A DNA stretch of 64,000 bases from Salinisphaera sp. G21_0. Lineage in GTDB: Bacteria; Pseudomonadota; Gammaproteobacteria; Pseudomonadales; Endozoicomonadaceae. A model generated the notes under the pieces. That model saw only the letters and a list, made by a program, of their open reading frames with translations, ran no database searches and was not told the origin of the DNA. The stretch covers positions 176,266 through 240,265 of the forward strand of contig NZ_JAGHQW010000001.1 in assembly GCF_017744115.1 (NCBI RefSeq). Direction: 5' to 3'. Position 1 is the stretch's first letter. Each line of letters begins with the position of its first letter. Made by a program: the position numbers and the translations under genes. Shown here piece by piece: positions 17,392 through 26,324 of the stretch.

Positions 17392-18774
17392 GTGCTGCAG
17401 ATTTATAACAGCCTGACCCGCAAGAAAGAGCCGTTTACCCCACTGGATGGCAATCACGTGCGCATGTACGTTTGTGGTATGACGGTATACGACTACTGTC
17501 ATATTGGTCACGCCCGTACAGTAACGGCGTTTGATGTGGTGGCTCGTTATCTCCGTGCCCGTGGTTATGATCTGACCTATGTTCGCAATATCACGGATGT
17601 GGATGACAAGATTATTCGCCGGGCGGCCGAAAACGGTGAGGATTTTATGACCCTGACCGGTCGTATGATCGCCGCCATGCAGGAAGACTTCCAGCGATTG
17701 GGTAACCTGCCACCAGACCAGGAGCCCAAGGCCACCGAATTTGTACCGGGTATGGTGGCAATGATCGAGCAGCTGATCGGGAAGGGCTTTGCCTACGCAC
17801 CGGGTAATGGGGATGTCTATTACCGTGTTCATAAGTTTGCAGATTACGGCAAGCTGTCCGGCAAGGTGCTTGAAGAGCTGGAAGCGGGTGCCCGAATTGA
17901 GGTGGAAGAGCAAAAAGAAGATCCTCTGGATTTTGTTTTGTGGAAAGCTGCCAAGTCCGGTGAGCCCAGCTGGCCGTCGCCCTGGGGTGAGGGGCGTCCG
18001 GGCTGGCATATTGAGTGCTCTGTTATGGGTAAATGCTGCCTGGGCGATACCTTTGATATTCATGGTGGCGGTTCAGATCTGAAGTTCCCTCATCATGAGA
18101 ATGAGATTGCCCAGAGCGAAGCATGTAACGACGCCAGGTTTGTGAATACCTGGATGCACTCTGGCGCAATCCGCATTGATAATGTGAAGATGTCCAAGAG
18201 CCTTGGTAACTTCTTTACCATCCGTGAAGTGCTGGATAAGTACGATGAAGAAGTGGTTCGCTACTTTATGATCTCCAGTCACTACCGCAGCCCGATCAAT
18301 TATTCCGAAGATAGCCTGAAAGAGGCGGGTGTGCGCCTTGAGCGTCTGTACACCGCGTTGCAAGGGCTTGACCTGGAAGGTGTGTCCGCAGCAGAAAATA
18401 ATGAGTTCGAGCAGCGGTTCTTCAAGGTTATGGACGATGACTTCAATACCGCAGAAGGGCTTGCCGTATTGTTTGAGTTGGTGCGTCACCTCAATACCGT
18501 GCGCAGTCAGGACGAATCTGCCGCTCTGCCACTGGCTGCCCTGCTGGTTAAGCTTGGTGGGGTTCTGGGTATTCTGCAGAGGGATCCGGAAGTGTTTCTG
18601 AAATCCGGTGCGGATGTGGATGAAGCCATGATTGAAAGCATGATTGAGCAACGCAACAATGCCAAGAGGCATCGTGATTTTGCTGAAGCAGATCGTATCC
18701 GTGATGAACTTGCTGCCCGGGGAGTTATTCTTCAGGACAGCAGAGAAGGTACAACATGGCGGATTGAGCGTTAA
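17392..18774 (+). CDS. cysS: Cysteinyl-tRNA synthetase
   Basis: CysRS charges tRNA-Cys. The 460 residues begin [14 protein letters not shown] as in most CysRS; the start is GTG at 17392 with GAAAGGA 9 bp before. The zinc-binding Cys of YVCGMTVYD, the HIGH motif CHIGHART, the sequence GWHIECS with another zinc Cys, the HHENE zinc ligands and the KMSKSLGNF loop are all present. The C-terminal DALR-type region ends [18 protein letters not shown]. Length is normal. An inverted-repeat element begins 25 bp after the stop. Confidence 0.96.
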   Translation: MLQIYNSLTRKKEPFTPLDGNHVRMYVCGMTVYDYCHIGHARTVTAFDVVARYLRARGYDLTYVRNITDVDDKIIRRAAENGEDFMTLTGRMIAAMQEDFQRLGNLPPDQEPKATEFVPGMVAMIEQLIGKGFAYAPGNGDVYYRVHKFADYGKLSGKVLEELEAGARIEVEEQKEDPLDFVLWKAAKSGEPSWPSPWGEGRPGWHIECSVMGKCCLGDTFDIHGGGSDLKFPHHENEIAQSEACNDARFVNTWMHSGAIRIDNVKMSKSLGNFFTIREVLDKYDEEVVRYFMISSHYRSPINYSEDSLKEAGVRLERLYTALQGLDLEGVSAAENNEFEQRFFKVMDDDFNTAEGLAVLFELVRHLNTVRSQDESAALPLAALLVKLGGVLGILQRDPEVFLKSGADVDEAMIESMIEQRNNAKRHRDFAEADRIRDELAARGVILQDSREGTTWRIER

Positions 18775-18798
18775 GGTCATTTTATACGGCTGGCGGCC

Positions 18799-19012
18799 TA
18801 TCCCGGATATTTCATAAACGTGCTCCCGCTCTCGCTTGTCCTTTACCGCTCTAAGGGAGTTTTGTTCAGTCGACCGTACTTCCCGGTATGGCGCTCCCTC
18901 ACAAAATCCCTTAGAGCGCAAAGTCCTCGGCTTTGGCATCCTGCGTCGCCCTATCTCCCACATCCATGTGGTCGTGCGCGAGATTCGGGGCAGTTTATGA
19001 AATACCGGGCTA
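18799..19012. mobile_element. Large inverted-repeat element, family C (214 bp)
   Basis: The outer arms are TATCCCGGATATTTCATAAAC and the near-complement GTTTATGAAATACCGGGCTA. Inside are CTCCCGCTCTCGC against GCGCGAGATTCGGGG and a further palindrome GCTCTAAGGGAGTTTTGT against ACAAAATCCCTTAGAGC around 18850-18921. The whole element could fold into one long branched hairpin. No protein is encoded. Only one copy is in the window, so mobility is inferred from its architecture. It fills the gap between cysS and the convergent gene. Confidence 0.65.
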
Positions 19013-19018
19013 TTGCTG

Positions 19019-20497
19019 TCAGCTCCCTTTCGGAAGGAGAGAAACCTCGCTGGAGCGCAGTTTTATTTTATTTATATTAAAGTCTCTCATAAAGGCTTCA
19101 GCCCCAAAGCCAAGAACATAGCTTATTAATTTTTCATCATCGATTGGTTTTATTTTTGCCTGCAATTTACGGTATTTATTCGACAATTCTGCGATCGGCA
19201 CACTTTTTAATTCTTGATCAGGCAGTCTGAAAAGGAAGCGGGTACTGATGCCACTTGCTTCATCATAATGGCAGGCAATACCTCCCTGATGCTTGCTAAA
19301 AAACATCAGGATATCTGCAGTGATCGGCTGTCCGAAAAGTGATTTAATATGAGTCAGCACCTGTTGGGATTCAGGTGTAATTCTTCTACTGGCTTCATCA
19401 ATCAAGGCGGTAGTTATCAAATAGATGGGAATTTCTTTTGCATGCTTCACATTCTGAAGCCGTGGGTCGTAAAAAGCCCCTTCAGAATGTTTTTTGACAT
19501 ACGCTGTCACTTCGCTCTGATTAAATTTCAGGTTCCCTTCTACCTTCATTGCCTTGATTTGTTGGTTGGGCAGTGCTTTAAACGCCTCAGGGAACCAAAT
19601 GCGGAATTTAATGTGTAGCGGGTAGATTTTAGCTATGCCAAGACCAGCGGATTTATAGCCTGTTACATGAATGATATCGCCATATATACGTTGGTTTCGA
19701 TAAAGGTTTAAACATTCTATTACATCAAGGCATTGCTGGCTGTGGGAAGGCACCCAGTTCGCGGTTGGCTGATTGAAAGTAGTCGGATTAGGCAGCAAGG
19801 GTGCCTTATAATTTTGGTTTTGCTGTAAAAATAAATGAAAAGCTCTTGCCAGCAAGGTGTTAGAGGGCGGGATCCCAAAAGTATTTTCATAATTGAGGGT
19901 GGCTGCCCATAATTCGGCCATAAGCACTTGTACATGGGGATTACTTTGCAGGCTGGAATGAGGATCGATTGAGCTGCCAGCGAATGCTCCGGGTAACATT
20001 CCGTTGTCTTCTGATAACGATGCTTCAGCACTTTCAGCGGATTCATTAATCCCGGATGATGTTTGAGAAAAACTATCAGTGTATCTTTTTCCATCGTCGG
20101 GGCAGTGCTCAGATTTTCTGGGGTGGGGCCGATTCGGATTGCCTGTTGTTGTAGATTTGGGGGTATGTTCTGAAGTATGGGGTGTTGGGATATGTACGGG
20201 TGCCGACTTTTTCCTTTGTCGCATGCGCGGTTGCACATCGGCAATGCTGGTGCTGCCAGGACCGGTGAAACCCGGGTTTAAATAAGAGGTGAACATCTGC
20301 CCCTGTTGATCTGGAAAGTATGGGAGTTGAAGTCGCTGTGCCAGATGAGCTGTGTGACTTATATTCCGCCCATGCCAATGGGGCATTCCTGTAAAGGAGG
20401 GCTGTCGATAAGGAGAAGTCAGTTGAGTTGATACTGGCTCATCGTATCTGGGGTATCCTTGTGCAGTGGCGTTTGTTGTGTATGGATTGTTGTTCAT
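19019..20497 (-). CDS. Hypothetical Pro/Ser-rich protein with conserved C-terminal domain, paralogue 1
   Basis: I do not recognise a family. In this 492-residue protein residues 1-190 are rich in Pro, Ser, Thr, Gln and His (HIPTPHTSEHTPKSTTTGNP) and probably unfolded. The remainder looks globular. Its last 250 residues match the neighbouring gene in layout: QGGIACHYDEASG, then FLFRLPD, LSNKYRKLQAKIKP, LISYVLGFGAEAFMRD and a closing SSEVSLL. There is no signal peptide or membrane helix. A long disordered N-terminus plus a duplicated orphan domain fits secreted effectors, but that is inference. The stop lies 7 bp from the family C element. Confidence 0.65.
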   Translation of the reverse strand: MNNNPYTTNATAQGYPRYDEPVSTQLTSPYRQPSFTGMPHWHGRNISHTAHLAQRLQLPYFPDQQGQMFTSYLNPGFTGPGSTSIADVQPRMRQRKKSAPVHIPTPHTSEHTPKSTTTGNPNRPHPRKSEHCPDDGKRYTDSFSQTSSGINESAESAEASLSEDNGMLPGAFAGSSIDPHSSLQSNPHVQVLMAELWAATLNYENTFGIPPSNTLLARAFHLFLQQNQNYKAPLLPNPTTFNQPTANWVPSHSQQCLDVIECLNLYRNQRIYGDIIHVTGYKSAGLGIAKIYPLHIKFRIWFPEAFKALPNQQIKAMKVEGNLKFNQSEVTAYVKKHSEGAFYDPRLQNVKHAKEIPIYLITTALIDEASRRITPESQQVLTHIKSLFGQPITADILMFFSKHQGGIACHYDEASGISTRFLFRLPDQELKSVPIAELSNKYRKLQAKIKPIDDEKLISYVLGFGAEAFMRDFNINKIKLRSSEVSLLPKGS

Positions 20498-20569
20498 TGT
20501 GAGTCACTTTGCCTGATTAAGTTGTTAAATAGCTGGATTAAGAAGCGTGATGTCTTATTATCTCCCGGA

Positions 20570-21865
20570 CTAATCATCTGATAGAAAACTAACAGTGTGA
20601 GAAAATAACTGTATGCTCCCCCTTCTGCGAATGCCTCGTCTAAGAAAGCTACCTACACCCAAAGATTCAATATAATCTGATAACTCACTGTCATTCATGG
20701 AATGCTGTATGGTAGCTTCCAGTTCGTAAAACAGCCCCCTGAGCGATGATACTGACAGTGGCGTATACACTGTAGGTGTGTTAAACATAAAATAGGTAAG
20801 ATAGCCTGTTGTCCGATCTCTATGGCAGGCTATTCCGCCAACTTGTTTGGAGTCAAAGAATACTATTCTGGCATTGACTCTTTTCTCATTCAGGGATTTC
20901 AGGTGATCGATAATTTTTGGTATTTCCTGCTCTGCCTTCAATGGGTCAATGCTCTCCTGAGTGATTGCCAGCTGAGTAGATGAAGATAATTTCATTTCAT
21001 CACATTTCAGGAAAATAGGGATTCTGCTGACGGGCTCTCTTTGCTGGTCTTTGTTATAAAAGCAGCCGGCGGGTTGTCTGGATAAGTATTGGGTCAGAGC
21101 CTGCCATGATGAGAAGCATAGCTTTCCCTGTATTGGTGACGAGATCATATCGCTGGCTATTAGATCTGATGGAAAGCGCAGGCCAACCTTCAGATTAAAA
21201 ATCCCCAGTTGTATATTGCCAGTACCAGCTCTTTGATGGTAGGCAATGTCGTCAATGGTTGAAGTTAAGTATCTTCCCCGGTTTAGGGTAATGAGTTCCA
21301 TGACTTCCGGGGCTTCAGATGCTTTTGCTGGTACTGTTCCTGCTGAGCCTGCCGGAACACGGGGCAAAAATTGAATCGCAGTGTCTGGGCAAGCCGGTTG
21401 GGGGATGTAGCAGGGTGTCAGGCTGGCCTGGAATGGACTAAAAGGGGTAGGAGGAGCGCAAAAGGTTGGTCGACAAAAGTAAAGCGCTTGCTCTTGCGCG
21501 GGGATGAAAGCAGGCATTCTTTGACGTGTTGACACAACAGCAATGGGGCAGGTGTCACTCTGTGCAGATACCGTTGGTAGTGGTGCTGCTGCAACTCGGA
21601 GCGGTACCGGGTAAAAAACCGTCTGAGCAGGTGGGTTGAGCGCCTGTGAATAATAAACTTTTTGTTCTGTTGGCTGGTCTGGCAGGGCAACCTCTCTGTG
21701 CCGCCATATTTTTACTGGTTTTACCAGTAATGGGTTATTTGCTGTTGGTTGTATGATGATATTGTTGGTATCTGTACCAGGTCGAAGCGAATTGACATGC
21801 ATCTTTGAAAATTGCTCTCTTGGAGTAAGTGGACTATTAAAATTACTTTTTAATGGATGGCGCAT
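20570..21865 (-). CDS. Hypothetical Pro-rich protein with conserved C-terminal domain, paralogue 2
   Basis: This 431-residue protein has a Pro/Thr-rich first half (QTVFYPVPLRVAAAPLPTVS) and a C-terminal domain paralogous to the gene downstream: QVGGIACHRDRTTGYLTYFM, LRGLFYELEATIQ, LSDYIESLGVGSFLRR and SHTVSFLSD. The shared core motif GGIACHxDxxxG, with a conserved Cys-His pair, is the strongest candidate for a functional site. The genes are in tandem, 72 bp apart, and likely arose by duplication followed by strong divergence of the N-termini. No family name can be given. Confidence 0.65.
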   Translation of the reverse strand: MRHPLKSNFNSPLTPREQFSKMHVNSLRPGTDTNNIIIQPTANNPLLVKPVKIWRHREVALPDQPTEQKVYYSQALNPPAQTVFYPVPLRVAAAPLPTVSAQSDTCPIAVVSTRQRMPAFIPAQEQALYFCRPTFCAPPTPFSPFQASLTPCYIPQPACPDTAIQFLPRVPAGSAGTVPAKASEAPEVMELITLNRGRYLTSTIDDIAYHQRAGTGNIQLGIFNLKVGLRFPSDLIASDMISSPIQGKLCFSSWQALTQYLSRQPAGCFYNKDQQREPVSRIPIFLKCDEMKLSSSTQLAITQESIDPLKAEQEIPKIIDHLKSLNEKRVNARIVFFDSKQVGGIACHRDRTTGYLTYFMFNTPTVYTPLSVSSLRGLFYELEATIQHSMNDSELSDYIESLGVGSFLRRGIRRRGSIQLFSHTVSFLSDD

Positions 21866-22055
21866 TCACAGGGGAAGGCTTTATCTGAGTAAATTAATAG
21901 AAAGATGATTCAATATTTCATTATTATTCCTGCGACTTGTCATTTAGTGCAATTTGTAACTGTTAATCAGTTTTGGCAATCAATTTTGCTGATCAATTTG
22001 CAGGGGTTAATATGTGACAATTCAGATGTAATATGAATTCTCACCAGAAGATTTT

Positions 22056-22826
22056 TCAAACTTTAGTTGTTAAATAGAGCCTGTCAAATAACCAGTTTTC
22101 TGACTGTCGGTTTGTCTGGTAAAGCGTAGCGGGCCGGTTGCTTCCATAGCGCTTTTTGCCGGTATCCTCAAGCAGATTGTAATTCAGGAATCGGTTGCGG
22201 ATCGAGCGCATGGGTGGGGCTTTGCCAAGAATAACAGAAAAGACATGTTGAATATCGGATAACGTGAACTCTGTTGGAAGCAGGTAAACAGGCAGCGCAC
22301 TGTACTGTATTTTATTTTTCAGTCTGTCCAGCGCTTCCATAACCAGTTGGTTATGGTCATAGGCCAATGTGGTTACCGGTTGATCATTCACAACATCAAC
22401 CCATACCGCCTGGGCCTGTAATGACTGTTCATTACCCGGACGAAGGAGTGCGTAGTAAACGACGGTTAATGACCAGCCCCTGGAGTCTCTCTGGTTATCG
22501 CCAATGGTGACGACCTGCTCGAAATAGGTGGCAGGTTCTGACGTCAGTCGGCTCAGTTGTCGTTTTGCCGTATCTTCAAGGCAGTGATCAAATTCAGGCT
22601 CTATTCTGCCTGCCGGGAGCTGGGGGCACTTATTTTCCGGTAACTGATGAACAAGTACCTGGAGGCTGTTGTTGGCGCTGAGCTGAAACACGACCAGATC
22701 GACAGAGATAAGTGCCGTGTTCAGGCTCTTGATTGTCTTAAGGCTTTTAATCGGCTGATGGCTCTTGGTTGGCTGATGGCTCTTGGTTGGCTGATGGCTC
22801 TTGGTTGGCTTGGGGCCCATGGACAA
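22056..22826 (-). CDS. nrtR: NrtR-like Nudix-winged-helix regulator of NAD metabolism
   Basis: The 256-residue protein has a Nudix-fold part (residues about 40-165: ALISVDLVVFQLSANN, then LPAGRIEPEFDHCLEDTAKR) and a C-terminal winged helix (FTLSDIQHVFSVILGK, SIRNRFLN). NrtR proteins repress NAD synthesis and salvage genes and release DNA when they bind ADP-ribose. The Nudix box is degenerate (no REUxEE glutamates), as is usual for regulators of this family. Divergent pncA-pncB and the palindrome in between support the call. The N-terminus is odd: a Lys-rich extension with three PTKSHQ repeats encoded by 18-bp tandem repeats. Confidence 0.85.
   Translation of the reverse strand: MSMGPKPTKSHQPTKSHQPTKSHQPIKSLKTIKSLNTALISVDLVVFQLSANNSLQVLVHQLPENKCPQLPAGRIEPEFDHCLEDTAKRQLSRLTSEPATYFEQVVTIGDNQRDSRGWSLTVVYYALLRPGNEQSLQAQAVWVDVVNDQPVTTLAYDHNQLVMEALDRLKNKIQYSALPVYLLPTEFTLSDIQHVFSVILGKAPPMRSIRNRFLNYNLLEDTGKKRYGSNRPATLYQTNRQSENWLFDRLYLTTKV
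22753..22806. repeat. 18-bp tandem repeat, three units, in the nrtR N-terminus
   Basis: GGCTGATGGCTCTTGGTT is repeated three times without mismatch and continues with a partial unit. On the coding strand it gives PTKSHQ units. The length is a multiple of three, so copy-number change would alter the protein without breaking the frame. Confidence 0.9.
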
Positions 22827-22868
22827 ATCCTGATGGCAGATACTCTGGTTGACAGGTTAGGGAACATA

Positions 22869-22887
22869 ATTCACTATGTTAGTGAAT
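22869..22887. promoter_or_regulatory. Perfect palindrome in the nrtR-pncA intergenic region, likely operator
   Basis: ATTCACTA-TGT-TAGTGAAT is a perfect inverted repeat with 8-bp arms, centred 37 bp before the chosen pncA start and about 52 bp from the nrtR start. NrtR regulators bind palindromes in front of NAD salvage genes. I infer that it is the NrtR operator for pncA-pncB and possibly for nrtR itself. Confidence 0.65.
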
Positions 22888-22914
22888 CAGATTCCTTTTG
22901 TCACGGTGAAAATA

Positions 22915-23589
22915 ATGTATGCCATTGGGTCGAGGGAGACTATTGCTGCTTTTGATGTGGATGCCCAGAACTGTTTCACCCCGTTGTGTCCAGATGAGCT
23001 ACCGGTTCCGGATGGTCATAATATCGCTGCTGAGTTAAATCGCCAGGCCCGGCTGGCTGGTGTTCGTGTGGGGTCCAAGGATGCGCATCCGGCCAATGCA
23101 GTATGGGTGGCTGGGGCAGAGTATCCGCAGTTGACGCCGGTAACCGGCCATAAAAATGTTGATCTGCGCTGGAATCGACATGCTGTCCCCGGCACACAGG
23201 GGTTTGAGCTGGTGAGTGGGCTTCCCGACGTGACGGATTATGATTATTTTGTCTGGAAGGGGGTCGAGATGGATATTCATCCTTATGGTGCCTGTTTTCA
23301 TGACCTGGTAGAACGGTTGAGTACAGGCGTTATCGAATTTTTAACCAATAAAGGCATTACCACCGTATTGGTTGGTGGTCTGGCGCTTGATTTCTGTGTA
23401 AAAACCACGGCACTGCAACTGCAGCGGGCTGGTTTTCAGGTGTATGTCAATCTTGCTGCCACCCGTGGCCTGGCTGAATCATCAGTGGCTGATGCTATTG
23501 CCGAACTGAATGCCGGCGGAGTTATTTTGGTAGAGAGTGCCAGCGATCTGATCATTGCTGATGCGGTCAGTGATGCCGACGCTCTCTGA
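22915..23589 (+). CDS. pncA: Nicotinamidase PncA
   Basis: PncA hydrolyses nicotinamide to nicotinate and ammonia, the entry of the Preiss-Handler salvage route. The 224 residues show the triad: Asp in FDVDAQNCF, Lys in the VWKGVEMDIHPYG region and the nucleophile Cys in LALDFCVKTTAL; the metal ligands Asp and His lie in SKDAHPANA. The ATG at 22915 is chosen (GGTGA just before it); the frame is open from 22876, but that would run through the palindrome. pncB follows 11 bp later, so the two form an operon opposite nrtR. Confidence 0.92.
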   Translation: MYAIGSRETIAAFDVDAQNCFTPLCPDELPVPDGHNIAAELNRQARLAGVRVGSKDAHPANAVWVAGAEYPQLTPVTGHKNVDLRWNRHAVPGTQGFELVSGLPDVTDYDYFVWKGVEMDIHPYGACFHDLVERLSTGVIEFLTNKGITTVLVGGLALDFCVKTTALQLQRAGFQVYVNLAATRGLAESSVADAIAELNAGGVILVESASDLIIADAVSDADAL

Positions 23590-23600
23590 AGGAAAGAAGT

Positions 23601-24791
23601 ATGGATAGCCCGATTATACCAACCCTCCTCGACACCGACCTGTATAAATACACCATGCAGCAGTCCATGGTGCACCGCTATCCGGATGCCTGGGCTCGCA
23701 TGGAGTTTCATTGCCGTAGTGACCAGCCGTTAGCCCTGTCAAAAAAGCAACTGAAAAGGCAGTGTGAATTTCTGGGAGAGCTGCGCCTGGGTTCGGAAGA
23801 ACTTGAGTGGCTGTCTACTCTGCCGTTTATTGCGGATGATTTTATCGAGTATCTTGAGGGTTTCCGGCTTGACCCCCATGCGGTTGCCATTGAACAGACC
23901 AGTGGTCAACTGTCGTTGGTGATTGAGGGGCTCTGGAGTGAAATTACCCACTTTGAAATTTTCCTGCTGGCAATTGTCAGTGAGCTTCATGGTCATAGCT
24001 TTTATGGTCAGGGAACTCAGGATGATGTGATTACTCAAGGCCAGCGTCGCCTTGATGAGAAGCTGAGCCAGCTTCCGGGCGATAGTGGTATTACTCTGGT
24101 CGATTTTGGTACGCGTCGGCGGTTTTCAAGGGACTGGCATTACCACGTCGTGGAAAGCCTGAAGCACCGCTTACCAGATAACTTTGTGGGCACCAGCAAC
24201 CTGAATCTGGCAAGAACCCTTGGCTTGAAACCGGTAGGCACCATGGCCCATGAGTGGCTGCAGTCCCATCAGGTTCTCGGTCAGAGTCTGCGGACCAGTC
24301 AGAAAGATGCGTTAAGGGTATGGCTGGATGAGTATCAAGGTCAGCTCGGCATAGCGCTTACGGATACCATCAACATGGCTGCGTTTCTGAAGGACTTTGA
24401 TGTTGAGCTGGCCAGGGCCTACCAGGGGATGCGCCATGATTCCGGTGACCCTTTCGTCTGGGGGGAATTGGCCCTTGATCATTATCGCCGACTGGGCATT
24501 GACCCGCGCAGCAAAAGTCTGGTGTTCAGTGATAAGCTGAACTTTGATAAAGCGTTGGCTATTTACCACTGGTTTGCTGGTAAAATTAATGTCAGCTTTG
24601 GGATTGGTACCTATCTCACCAACGATATGGGCTTTAATGCGCCCAATATTGTTCTGAAATTAACCGAGCTGAATGGGGCTCCCGTCGCCAAACTCTCAGA
24701 CAGCCCGGGTAAAACACTGTGCCGTGATAAGGACTATATTGAGCGGTTAAAGAAAACGTTTGGCTATCAGTCAGATTACGGATACTCATGA
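23601..24791 (+). CDS. pncB: Nicotinate phosphoribosyltransferase PncB
   Basis: PncB makes nicotinate mononucleotide from nicotinate and PRPP with ATP hydrolysis. The 396-residue product begins IPTLLDTDLYKYTMQQSMV, the conserved start of the family, and has the phosphoribosyl and nicotinate blocks TLVDFGTRRRFSRDWH (with the phosphorylated His near GTMAHEW), QGMRHDSGDPFVWGE and LSDSPGKTLCRD. AAGGAAAG lies just before the ATG. It completes the salvage pair with pncA and presumably shares the NrtR-like control. Confidence 0.95.
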   Translation: MDSPIIPTLLDTDLYKYTMQQSMVHRYPDAWARMEFHCRSDQPLALSKKQLKRQCEFLGELRLGSEELEWLSTLPFIADDFIEYLEGFRLDPHAVAIEQTSGQLSLVIEGLWSEITHFEIFLLAIVSELHGHSFYGQGTQDDVITQGQRRLDEKLSQLPGDSGITLVDFGTRRRFSRDWHYHVVESLKHRLPDNFVGTSNLNLARTLGLKPVGTMAHEWLQSHQVLGQSLRTSQKDALRVWLDEYQGQLGIALTDTINMAAFLKDFDVELARAYQGMRHDSGDPFVWGELALDHYRRLGIDPRSKSLVFSDKLNFDKALAIYHWFAGKINVSFGIGTYLTNDMGFNAPNIVLKLTELNGAPVAKLSDSPGKTLCRDKDYIERLKKTFGYQSDYGYS

Positions 24792-24804
24792 CCAATCATG
24801 CCGG

Positions 24805-26118
24805 TCATGGGGATTTGACTGGAAAAAGCTGGGGGTTGGCCTGTTTTATCAGTTCAACCAGCCTTTTGTTAATGTATCCTTTCATTTTTCCCCACGTCAG
24901 GATCTCCTCACTCCCCGGGTGGGTGTTGATCAGCTCATCCCTTGCCATATCGAAAACTGCTGTTATTTTCTGGCTCAATTCCTTTCGAGTATTCAGCGTG
25001 CCCTGTTCTTTAATCAGGTCCCTCCGCTCAATAATGTCAAGTAACTGGTTAGCCAGTTTCTTTCTCACCTGATCTTCAACTTTTCCGCCAGCAGACGATG
25101 CCCCGGCTTCCCCGGCAACCCAGTCTGCCAGGAGTTTATAACAAAAGCGTCGTCTGGTGTCTGTTCCTTCAACAAAGCTGGGTAGCGGCTCATTGTTTCT
25201 CTTTTTTTCCTGAATGGCGTTGCTGGCTTCCGTATCCCTGAAAGTGGGCACATACAATAATTCGTGCTCGGGCTGAATCACTACCCCTTCAATATCCGTG
25301 GTCAGTTCTGAAGGCATGATCTCAATGCTATTCGCTTTACTGGCAAGCATCGCAGCCGATGTTCCGGGAACATGATTAACCTTGAAATTACAGAGTTCCT
25401 TGAAAGTTCCTTCTGCCAGCACATTGACCTTTTGCAGGTTTGGAGGACGAATTTCCTTATCCCACAACTGACTGAACTGATCGAAAGGGAGTTGTTCCCC
25501 CTCTATATCCAGGGCAAATGCAATCAAGTGCTGACTCAAACCGTAATTCTGTCTGTTTTGAATATTAAAGCCCACCATTTCACAGCGGAGGAAGACAGTA
25601 TCGATGTTGTTTTTATTCATCCAGCGATTAACAGCAAAGATATCTTCAGTGTATTTATTCTCAATAAGCCCCGCCAAAGGATCGCTTTTGTTATGTACCT
25701 TGGTCAGTCTTTTGTATAAACAAACGTTGCCATTCCTGTCGACTTTAATGGTGGTGTTAATGCCATCGTGCTTTTCTGTTGCGACACATTTAAGTGCATC
25801 CACATCCACTTCATTGATTGATCGCAATTCAGACATGAACCGGTTGTGTTTTTCCTGATCCGTTCTGGAACCGATTATCGAGTTAAAATACCTGAAACCG
25901 AGGTGGCTTCCTTCGGCCTCATAATTTACCGTTATTCCATAATCATCAAGGCATTTTTTCTCAGGTGTTGTTGTATATCTCCCTTCATTGATCTTTACCC
26001 GGGTTTCTGGCTTGACTACTTGTGTTTTGCTGCCATCAAACTCTGTTGAACATTCGATCGATAATTGGTTTGTCAGTGTGGTTGCTGTTGGTGGTGAAAT
26101 TGTTGATGGTGTAAACAT
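24805..26118 (-). CDS. RNA ligase family protein (Rnl2-like nucleotidyltransferase)
   Basis: The 437-residue protein carries the ordered motifs of covalent nucleotidyltransferases: motif I EKHDGINTTIKV (Lys would take AMP), motif III-like VFLRCEMVGFNIQ, motif IV DIEGVVIQP and a motif V candidate RRRFCYKLLADW. This is the RNA_ligase layout of T4 Rnl2-type enzymes, which seal nicked RNA by an adenylate intermediate. About 70 polar residues precede the core and a helical C-terminal part (residues 340-437) may be a separate domain. It is convergent with pncB and has no repair or toxin partner nearby. The exact substrate cannot be told; a DNA substrate or mRNA-cap-like role is less likely. Confidence 0.7.
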   Translation of the reverse strand: MFTPSTISPPTATTLTNQLSIECSTEFDGSKTQVVKPETRVKINEGRYTTTPEKKCLDDYGITVNYEAEGSHLGFRYFNSIIGSRTDQEKHNRFMSELRSINEVDVDALKCVATEKHDGINTTIKVDRNGNVCLYKRLTKVHNKSDPLAGLIENKYTEDIFAVNRWMNKNNIDTVFLRCEMVGFNIQNRQNYGLSQHLIAFALDIEGEQLPFDQFSQLWDKEIRPPNLQKVNVLAEGTFKELCNFKVNHVPGTSAAMLASKANSIEIMPSELTTDIEGVVIQPEHELLYVPTFRDTEASNAIQEKKRNNEPLPSFVEGTDTRRRFCYKLLADWVAGEAGASSAGGKVEDQVRKKLANQLLDIIERRDLIKEQGTLNTRKELSQKITAVFDMARDELINTHPGSEEILTWGKMKGYINKRLVELIKQANPQLFPVKSP

Positions 26119-26324
26119 TATTCAATACCTGTCAAATAATGGCTGTCAGGAAAAAACAAATGTTTCAGGAAATCATAGGCCTTTCAATCGATACGTGTTG
26201 AACTTTTTTTTGGAAAGAAAGTCATAAAATTGTGAGTTGGCATTTGTTCTTCAGAAAGTCGTTTTCATATGAGCTGACCCGGCAGCATCAACTTATTTTC
26301 CATACTGGTAACAGGAATTGAATT

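Noticed and set aside
22647..22955. Plus-strand 102-codon frame with GWLMAL repeats
   Set aside because: It is the antisense of the nrtR 18-bp repeats and overlaps the promoter; no independent support.
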